From Agrococcus sp. (GTDB taxonomy: Bacteria > Actinomycetota > Actinomycetes > Actinomycetales > Microbacteriaceae), in assembly GCA_031179215.1 (NCBI GenBank), contig JAPSIA010000009.1, positions 1-46,020 on the forward strand: DNA of 46,020 bases, given 5' to 3'. The position numbers were made by a program, and so were the translations under genes. Shown here piece after piece: positions 24,872 to 33,200 of this stretch (position 1 is the first letter of the stretch; the number at the start of each line of letters is the position of its first letter). Under the pieces are notes generated by a model that was given only the letters and a program-made list of their open reading frames with translations, did not search any database and was not told the DNA's origin.

Positions 24872-26115
24872 AGGCCCTTGGTGTCGACGACGATCTTCTC
24901 GGCGAGCAGCTCCCGATCGAGCGTCTTGAACTGGTGGTGGTCCACGAGCACGAGAACGATGTCGGCGCGCGCAATCGCGTCTTCGACTTCCGCGAGCGCG
25001 ACGTTCGGGCGCTGCGAGAGCGGCACCGGCAGCTCGTCGACGTTGGGCTCCGCCACGAGGACCGTCGCGTGCTCCATCTCCGAGGAGAGTCGCTCGACAA
25101 TCGCCTTCGACGGCGACTCGCGCAGGTCGTCGATGTCCGCCTTGAACGCGATGCCGAGCGCGGCGATCACGGGCTCGCGGAACTTGGCAGCCTTCGCCAT
25201 GACCTTCTCGAGCACGAAGTCGGGCTTCGAGTCGTTGACCTCCCGCGCGAGGCGCACGAGCTTCGCCTGCTCGGGCGCGGCCGAGACGATGAACCACGGG
25301 TCGACCGCGATGCAGTGGCCGCCGACGCCAGGGCCCGGCTGCAGGATGTTCACGCGCGGGTGGTGGTTGGCGAGCTCGATGAGCTCCCAGACGTCGATGC
25401 CCTGGCTCTCGGAGATGATGGAGAGCTCGTTGGCGAACGCGATGTTGACGTCGCGGAAGGCGTTCTCCGTGAGCTTCGCCATCTCGGCCGTGCGGGCGTC
25501 GGTGATGTGCAGCTGGCCCTTGCAGAAGCTTGCGTAGAGGTCGCGCGTCATCTCCGACGCCTCGTCGGTCGTGCCGCCGATGATGCGGTCGTTGTCGATC
25601 ATCTCGATCATGATGCGACCGGGGAGCACGCGCTCGGGCGCGTGCGAGAAGTAGACCGAGTTGTGCCGACCGGGCTCGTCGGTCAGGTCCGGACGCTCGG
25701 CAAGGATGACCGCCGCCATCTGCTCCGTGGCCCCGGGAGGCGACGTCGACTCGAGCACCACGAGCTCGCCGCCGTCGAGCTTGGGAGCGATGCCGCGAGC
25801 GGCTGCCTCGATATAGGAGAGGTCCGCCTCGTGGTCGCCCTTGAATGGCGTGGGGACGGAGACGATGTACGCGTCTGCCTCGGGCGTCTCGATCTGCGCG
25901 CGCAGCTTGCCCTGGGCGACGGCGCCCGCGACCACGGTCTCGAGCCCCTCCTCGACGAACGGCACGCGGCCGGCATTGATCGCGTCGACGTTCGACTGCT
26001 TCACGTCGACACCGATGACGGTCTTGCCGGCCTGGGCGAGCACCGCGGCCGTGGGCAGGCCGATGTACCCCAGCCCGATGACGCTGACGATGTCCATGGG
26101 AGTGGTGGGGCTCAC
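24862..26115 (-). CDS. wecC: UDP-N-acetyl-D-mannosamine dehydrogenase (WecC)
   Basis: WecC oxidizes UDP-ManNAc twice with NAD+ to UDP-ManNAcA. The 417-residue protein has the N-terminal Rossmann motif GLGYIGLPTA (14-23), VPTPF, ESTSPPGAT, HAPERVLPG and the catalytic Cys268 in GPGVGGHCIAVDPW, followed by the C-terminal UDP-binding domain with IAFKADIDDLRESP. The HAPERVLPG and GGT features favour the ManNAc rather than the glucose type, and a wecB in the same locus supports it. GTG 26115 has a strong AAGGAG 8 bases upstream; ATG 26097, six codons later, is the alternative. It heads the minus-strand operon, so precursor supply is transcribed together with the transferases and lyases. A further in-frame ATG at 26235 would lie before the ribosome binding site and is unlikely. 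Confidence 0.92.
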   Translation of the reverse strand: MSPTTPMDIVSVIGLGYIGLPTAAVLAQAGKTVIGVDVKQSNVDAINAGRVPFVEEGLETVVAGAVAQGKLRAQIETPEADAYIVSVPTPFKGDHEADLSYIEAAARGIAPKLDGGELVVLESTSPPGATEQMAAVILAERPDLTDEPGRHNSVYFSHAPERVLPGRIMIEMIDNDRIIGGTTDEASEMTRDLYASFCKGQLHITDARTAEMAKLTENAFRDVNIAFANELSIISESQGIDVWELIELANHHPRVNILQPGPGVGGHCIAVDPWFIVSAAPEQAKLVRLAREVNDSKPDFVLEKVMAKAAKFREPVIAALGIAFKADIDDLRESPSKAIVERLSSEMEHATVLVAEPNVDELPVPLSQRPNVALAEVEDAIARADIVLVLVDHHQFKTLDRELLAEKIVVDTKGLWR

Positions 26116-26296
26116 CGGCGAGTCTCCTTGAAGATGAGGAAGATTGCGTATCGCCTCCAGGGTATCGGTATCAGAGAGCGTTGGGCGCTGTAGCACAGGC
26201 CGTGCTGTGAAACGCCTGCTAGAGCGCAGGTGCACGCCGCACCTCGACTAGGGTTGATGGGCGCTGCGCAGCCCTGCGCCCGAGACCTGGAGCCCC
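26116..26296. promoter_or_regulatory. Divergent intergenic region between wecC operon and DUF6270 gene
   Basis: This 181-base gap must carry the promoter of the minus-strand polysaccharide operon and that of the DUF6270 gene. AAGGAG (near 26123-26128, minus strand) is the wecC ribosome binding site. TAGGGT near 26253 on the plus strand is a plausible -10 for DUF6270. A small inverted repeat, AGCAC/GTGCT with overlapping CACAG/CTGTG, lies near 26192-26209 and could bind a regulator. No terminator or RNA motif was recognised. Confidence 0.4.
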
Positions 26297-27073
26297 GTGA
26301 CCGAACCCGACGCATCCGCACCGCGCGTGCTGGTCTTCGGCAGTTGCGTCGCTCGGGACACGATCGAGTTCGCGGCGTCCGACAGCGTCGACCTGCGCGG
26401 TTACGTGGCGCGGCAGTCGCTCATCTCAGCGGGTGACGACGCGAGCGCGCACCTTCCCGACTCGCTCGGCGTCTCGTCGAAGTTCCAGGAGCGGATGATC
26501 CGCAACGACTTCGCCGGCAACCTCTTCTCGCGGCTCGAGAGCCTCGCGGGCGAGATCGACGTGCTGCTGTGGGACCTCGCCGACGAGCGGCACGGCGTGC
26601 ACCGCTTCCCCGACGGGACGATCGTGACGCGCAGCATCGACACCATCCGCGCCGAGCCGGTCTCGGCGCTGCTCGAGGAGACCGAGCACATCCCCTTCGG
26701 CAGCGACGAGCACTTCGCGCTGTGGACGCAGCACGTGGATGCGTTCGACGCGCGCCTGAGGGAACTCGGGCTGTTCGATCGCACCGTCGTGCTCGAGGTG
26801 CCGTGGGCGCTGCGGACGACCGAGGGCAAGACGACGCCGTGGAGCATGGGCGTGCGCGCCGGCGACGCCAACAAGAGCTACCAGCGCTACTACGACTACC
26901 TGCGCCAGACGGGTCATCGCATGGTCGAGCTGCCGGCGGAGCTCGTGCTCGCCGACCCCGACCACCGCTGGGGGCTCGCGCCGTTCCACTACACCCCCGA
27001 GGTCTACCGCGAGGTGCTGTGGCAGCTGCGCGAGGTGCACGGCGTCGAGGGGCTGCGCGCCGCTGACCGCTGA
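26297..27073 (+). CDS. DUF6270 domain protein
   Basis: The 258-residue protein matches my recollection of DUF6270. It begins RVLVFGSCVARDTIEF (about 10-25), continues with a YVARQSLIS segment, then DVLLWDLADERHGV, and ends with FHYTPEVYREVLWQL. Members are often encoded near capsule or wall polysaccharide genes and look related to SGNH-like folds (Gly-Ser-Cys at the first strand, a late His). The biochemical activity is not established. It is divergent from wecC, so it borders the polysaccharide locus and may belong functionally to it. GTG 26297 has GGAG 4-5 bases upstream. Two strong hairpins follow the stop. Confidence 0.65.
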   Translation: MTEPDASAPRVLVFGSCVARDTIEFAASDSVDLRGYVARQSLISAGDDASAHLPDSLGVSSKFQERMIRNDFAGNLFSRLESLAGEIDVLLWDLADERHGVHRFPDGTIVTRSIDTIRAEPVSALLEETEHIPFGSDEHFALWTQHVDAFDARLRELGLFDRTVVLEVPWALRTTEGKTTPWSMGVRAGDANKSYQRYYDYLRQTGHRMVELPAELVLADPDHRWGLAPFHYTPEVYREVLWQLREVHGVEGLRAADR

Positions 27074-27105
27074 CGCGCCGCGGCGCGCTCCCCCGCTCGA
27101 CTGCA

Positions 27106-27141
27106 GCGAGGGCGCTCGCATGCGCGCGCCGGCGCCCTCGC
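27106..27141 (+). terminator. Hairpin downstream of the DUF6270 gene
   Basis: GCGAGGGCGC (27106-27115) pairs perfectly with GCGCCCTCGC (27132-27141) across a 16-nt GC-rich loop, 33 bases after the DUF6270 stop. It lacks a T-run, but together with the next hairpin it forms a double terminator block. Confidence 0.5.
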
Positions 27142-27167
27142 GCGTCGGGCACGCGCGCTGACGCGAA

Positions 27168-27209
27168 TGCCCCCTCATAACGACCCGGAGGTCGAGGCAT
27201 GAGGGGGCA
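27168..27209. terminator. Nested bidirectional terminator between DUF6270 and the giant surface protein
   Basis: An 11-bp perfect outer stem (27168-27178 with 27199-27209) encloses a second 5-bp hairpin (CGACC 27181-27185, GGTCG 27190-27194, tetraloop CGGA). It starts 28 bases past the stop of the minus-strand surface-protein gene and also faces the end of the plus-strand gene, so it can serve both. Confidence 0.65.
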
Positions 27210-27236
27210 CTCGCGAGCGGCGCTACCGCGTCGGCC

Positions 27237-30200
27237 TCACTCCGCCACCGCGCGTCGGCGGCGGGCGACGAGCGCCGCACCGGCTGCGAGCAGCAGCAGG
27301 CCGAGCGCGCTGAACAGCGCGACCGCAGGGAGGTCCTGGCCGGTCTCGGGCAGCACCGGAGTCGGTGCCACGGGCGGCTCCTCCACCTCGTGCTCCGTGC
27401 AGAGCGCGCTCTCCGGCTCACACACCGCCGGCGGCGCCTGGCCGGTCACGGCCAGCACGTTGCCGAGCGTGTGGTCGCCCTGGTGGGCCCAGTCGCGCAC
27501 GGTCACCGCATAGGTCACCGTGACCGTCTGCCCGGCCGCGAGCTCCCCCGAGACCGAGAACGACCCATCCGTCACCGCCGACACCGTCAGCGCCTCATCG
27601 GAAGCCGTCGGCGCCTGCGTGAGCTCGGCGTCGTCAAGCACGCCGGCCATGTGGTCGGTGTAGTCGATCGACTCGGCGCCGGCGCCCTCGTTCCGGAACG
27701 TGAGCGTGTAGGTGAGCTCCTGGCCGACCTCGACCGCCGTGCCCGAGGCCGGGTCAGCGGCCTTGGCGACCGTGACGTCGGAGACCGGGTTGAAGGTGCA
27801 GTCCTCGCCGTTCGCGCACACGGGCTCCTCCGGCACCTCCTGCTCGGGGTCGAGCAGGAAGTTCGCCAGCTGCGCGTCGCCGAGCGCGTCGGCGGCGTGC
27901 ACCGTCACGGTGTAAGTCACCGTGACCGACTGGCCCGCGGCGAGCTCTCCCGTGATCGAGAAGCGGCCGTCGGCGATCTGGGAGACGCTGAGCGCCTCGT
28001 CGGATGCGGCGGGCAGCACCGTCACGTCGGCGTCGTCGAGCACGTGCGTGAGGTCGTCGACGCGGTGCACCGCGCCGGCGGCCGCACCCGTGTTCTCGAA
28101 CTCGAGCGTGTAGGTGAGCTCCTGCCCCGGGCGGATCGCCGTGCTCGAGGCCGGGTCGACCGACTTCGCGTCGACGATGCGGGGCGCGGCGTTGCGCGTG
28201 CAGTCCTCGCTGCCCTCGACGCAATCGGCCGGGCTCTCGGGCGTCGGCGACTCGGGCGCCAGCAGGAAGTTCGCCAGCTGCGTGTCACCGAGCTCGTCGT
28301 CCGCCCTGACCGTCACCGAGTAGCTGACGGCGACGACCTGGCCGGGGGCGAGCTCGCCCTCGATCGCGAAGCGGCCGCCCTCGATCGGCGACACCGTCAG
28401 GGCGTCGTCGGATGCGCTCGGCTGCACCGTCACGTCGGCGTCGTCGAGCACGTGGGTGAGGTCGTCGACCTTGGCCACGGCGCCGGGCGCGGAGCCCCGG
28501 TTCTCGAACGTCAGCGTGTACGTGAGCTCCTGACCCGAGGTGACGGCCGTGCCCGACTCGACGTCGACCGACTTCGCATCGACCACGTTCGAGATCGTGT
28601 GGCGCGTGCAGTCCTCGCCGCCGTCGCAGGCGTCGACCGCCGGCGTCTCGGCGCCCGGGTCGAGCAGGAAGTTGCTCAGCACCGTGTCGCCGAGCTCCTC
28701 GGCGGCCTTGACCGTGACCGTGTAGGTCACCGTGACCGTCTGGCCGGCGGCGAGCTCGCCCGTGATCGAGAAGCGGCCATCCGCGATCTCCGACACCGAG
28801 AGCGCGTCGTCGGATGCGGTCGGCGCGACGGTCACGTCAGCGTCGTCGAGCACGTGCGTGAGGTCGTCGACGCGGTCGACCGTGCCGACCGCCTCACCGA
28901 GGTTCTCGAACGTCAGCGTGTAGGTGAGCTCCCGACCGGGCTCGACGTCGGCGCCCGACTCCGGCGTCGCCGACTTCCCGTCGACGATCTCGGGGATGCG
29001 GTGCTGGGTCGTGGGCGGCGGGAACGACGGCGGGCAGTCCTCGCCCTCGCAGTCGGGGTTCGGCACGGACGGCGGCACGTCGGGCGTGAGCACGTTGCCT
29101 GCGATGTTGTCGCCGCGCTCCCCGTCGGGGCGGACCGTCACCTGGTACGTCACCGTGACCGTCTCGCCCACGGCGATGTCGCCGGTGACGCGGATCGTCT
29201 CCGCCTCAGCATCGAACGTCGCCTCGATCGCGTCCGCCTGCTCGGCACCCACGACCGGGCCCGTCGTCAGCTCGGCGTCGTCGAGCACACCGGAGAGGTC
29301 GTCGGTCGCGTCGACCGGGCCGACGGCCTGGCCGTCGTTCGTCCACGAGAGCGTGTAGGTCACGACGTCACCCGCGACGACCGTCTCGCCCGAGGCGGGC
29401 GCGGCGGCCTTCGCCGGCGTCACGTGCGGCAGCAGCACCGACGACTCGGCGGGCGGGTCGCACAGCTCGCCCTCGGCGCACACGGCACCGGCCGTGTTCA
29501 CGAGGTCGTGGTCGCCGAGGTTCGTGACCGTCACCGAGTAGGTGATCGTCACCGACTGACCCGTGGCGAGCGGACCCGACCACGTCAGCGTGCCGTCCTC
29601 GATCGCGGGCGCGGCCACGTCCGTGCCGTCAGAGGCCACCGCGGTGACGTCGCCGTTGATCGCCGCGTCGTCCAGGACCTCGGTCATGTCGTCCGTGACC
29701 ACCGCGGGCTGCTCGGTCGTGTAGTCGCCGGCACCGTCGTTCGTGACCGTCACCTCGTACTCCACCACGTCGCCCGGCAGCACGTCCTCGGCGGGCGTCG
29801 CCGCCTTCGTCACCGACAGGTGGCGCACGGCGTGCTCGGTCTCGGGGCAGCCACCCGGCTGGCATGAACCGTCGGCGTTCGTGACGACGTTGCCCAGCAC
29901 GTGGTCACCCTGCTCGGCGTAGGCGCGCACGACCACGGCGTAGGAGACGGTGACCGTCTCGTCGGCCGGGATGACACCCGTGATCCGCAGCTGGTCGCCC
30001 TCGAGCGCGGCCGTCAGCGCGGCATCCGACACGACGATCGAGTCGGCGTCGAGCGCCGCGTCATCGAGCACGTCGCTCAGGTCGTCGACCTGGTCGACCG
30101 TGACGGCCGCCTCGCCGATGCTCGCGAACGACAGCGCGTAGGTGATCTCCTGGCCGGCGCGCACGGTGGCGCCGCTAGCCGGGTCGGCCGACTTCGCGAC

Positions 30201-33200
30201 CTCGAGCTGCGGGATGCGGTGCTCGGTCGTGGGCGGCGGGAACTCCGGCGGGCAGTCCTCGCCCTCGCAGTCGGGGTTCGGCACGTACGGCGGCACGTCG
30301 GGCGTGAGCACGTTGCCGGCGATGTTGTCGCCGCGCTCACCATCTGCGCGCACTGTCACCTGGTACGTGACCGCGACGGTCTCGCCCGGCAGCAGCGAAC
30401 CGGTGACCCGGATCGTCTGTGCGTCGGCGTCGAACACCGCGGCAACCGCGTCGGCGAACTCGGCGTCGACGACGGGCTCGGCCGTGAGGTCGGCGTCGTC
30501 GAGCACGTCCGACAGATCGTCCGTCGCGTCGATCGGACCGGCGGCCTGACCGTCGTTCGTCCACGAGAGCGTGTACGTCACGACGTCGCCGGCGACGACC
30601 GTCTCACCCGAGGCAGGATCCGCCGACTTCGACGGCACGACGCGGGGCAGCAGCACCCTCGACTCCACGGGCGGGTCGCACAGCTCGCCCTCGGCGCACT
30701 CGCCGCCTGCAGTGTTCACAAGGTCGTGATCGCCCAGGTTCGTCACCGTCACCGAATAGGTGATCGTCACCGACGCGCCGACGGCGAGCGGCCCCGACCA
30801 CGTCAGCGTGCCGTCCTCGATCGCGGGCGCCGCGACGTCCGAGCCGTCTGAGGCGACCGCGACGGCGTCGCCGCCGAACCTCGCGTCGTCCAGCACATCC
30901 GTCATGTCGTCGGCGAGGACCGCGGGCTGCTCAGCCGTGTAGGCCGCCGCACCGTCGTTGGTCACCGTCACCGTGTACTCGACGGTGTCGCCCGGCAGCA
31001 CGTCCTCCGCCGGCGTCGCCGACTTGTCGACCGAGAGGTGGCGGATCGGATTCTCGGTGCCCGGGCAGCCTTCGGGGTCGCACGAGCCGTCGGGGTTCTG
31101 CACGGTGTTCGCGAGCACGTGGTCGGCCTGCTCGGCGAACGCGTCGACGCGCACGCGGTAGGAGACGGTGATCGTCTCGTCAACCGGCACCTCGCCCGTG
31201 ATCGCGAGCGCGTCGCCGTCGAGCGTGGCGCTGAGGGCCGTGCTCGAGACGACGAGCGAGCCCTCGACGAACGTCGCGTCGTCGAGCACGTCGCTCAGGT
31301 CGTCGACGCTCGCGACCGCAGCGGGCGTCTCGCCCAGGCTCGAGAAGCTGAGGGTGTAGGCGACCTCCTGGCCCGCGCGCACGGTCGAGCCGTCGGCAGG
31401 GTCGACCGACTTCTCGATCGCGAGCTCGGCAGCGGGCACGCGCACCGAGGCGCAGTCGTCGGCGCCGGGGGCAGCCTGGGCCGCCGGCACGCAAGCGACG
31501 TTGTAGAGGATGTTGTCACCGGTGCGCTCGTCGTAGGTCACGCTGTACTCGATCGCGACCGACTCCCCCGCCGCGAGGGGTCCGGACCACGTGAGCTCCT
31601 GCGCGTCGGCGTCGAACGCAACACCCGACGCGGGCGCGATGATGCCGTTGAACGTGGCGTCGTCGAGCACGGCGCTGAGGTCGTCCCTGACGGACGCGGG
31701 GGTCGTCGCGGTGTAATCACCGGGACCCGGGTTGGTGACCGTGACCTCGTAGGTCACGACGCCGCCGTCCGCCGGCAGGTCCTCGACGTCCGAGCGCTTC
31801 GCGACGGCCAGCCGCGGCAGCTCGCCCGACGTCGTGGCGCAGGGCTCGTCCGTCTCGGGATCGACGCCGTCGACCGCGCACGTCGGCGTCGGCGGCACCT
31901 CGCCCGCCGGCGGCGGGGTCGAGGGCTGCCACGCGACGTTGCGCACGACGCCGTCGCCGGCGCCCGTGAGCGTCACCGAATAGGTGATCTCGACCGCGGC
32001 GCCGACCGCGAGCGGGCCAGCCCACGACACGTGCTGCGTGCCGACGCGTACTGCGCCGGGGACGTCGGAGCCGTCGGAGGCCACCGCTCGCGGCCCCGTG
32101 CCGAAGGTCGCGTCGTCGAGCACGCCAGAGAGGTCGTCGAAGACGATCGCCGGCGCGGCATCCGTGTACGCGGCGTCGCCCGTGTTCGTCACCGTGACGG
32201 TGTACTCGACCGTGTCGCCGGCTCGCGAGTCAGCCGTGAAGGTCGTCGACTTCGCAACGCTCAGCTCGCGATGCAGCACGGTGACGGCGTGGTCTTCGAC
32301 CTCGCCGTCCGCGGCGACGCCCAGCGCGCGCTCGTCCACAGCGGTCGCGGCGTCGTCGACGAGGTCGTCGGTGGTGAGGCGGAGCCGCATGTACGACGCG
32401 GTGCCGTCCTGCGCTGGGGCGAGTCCGGAGAACTCGAGGTCCACCGAGGTAGCGCCGTCCGGCACCGGGGCCGAGGCCGCCTCGTCGGCATCGAACGTGC
32501 CGCTGCCGTCGACGTCGATCCAGCCGAAGAGGGTGGCAGCCGCCCCGCGCGCGTTCGTGACCGTGACCGGAACGGTGACTGCTGTCGCGCCGGGCTGGAG
32601 CGCCACGGCGCTCTCGAGCGCATTCTCGTCGGCGATGCCGTTCGCGTCGTCGCCGTCGGCCAGCGGCGAGGGCTGCCCTTCCGCCTCCGGGTCGATCTCC
32701 GAGCCGAGCGTCAGGCCCGGCGCGACGCCGTGCCGGGCGCCGTCCGCCCCCGCCGTGGTGCCGTAGGTGTCGGGCGCATCGCCGTAGTCGGCGCAGACGG
32801 GCTCGGGCAGGATCTGCGCGAGGAAGCCGGCGTAGGGCGCTCCGCTGGCGACGCGCACGATGATGGTGTTCTCACCGTGCTGGAAGCCCTCCGAGAGTCG
32901 CGTCGACGCCTGCGTGCCCTCCCTGAAGCCGCCGTGGAAGTACGGGTCGGTCGGCGACTGCGGGAGCGATTCCTCGGAGGCGCTCTGCGCGACGCCGTTC
33001 ACCCAGACCTCGGGCACGGAGTTGTCGGCGTAGAAGTCCATGGGCAGGGCAAAGCCGTCGAGCTGCACCAGCTCGCTGATCGTGAAGTCGTACCGGAAGT
33101 AGAGATCGATGTTGCCAGCGTGGCTCCCGTTGGCGTTGTACGAGATCCAGTCGGCGTTGCCGTAGGGGCTCTCGATCCACGCATTGGAGACGGGCGGCAC

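Noticed and set aside
24872-25297. N-terminal extension of the helical-repeat GT4 into wecC
   Set aside because: The extra 142 residues are Arg/Ala-rich and overlap the C-terminal domain of wecC in another frame. A start at GTG 24871 or TTG 24865 fits operon coupling.
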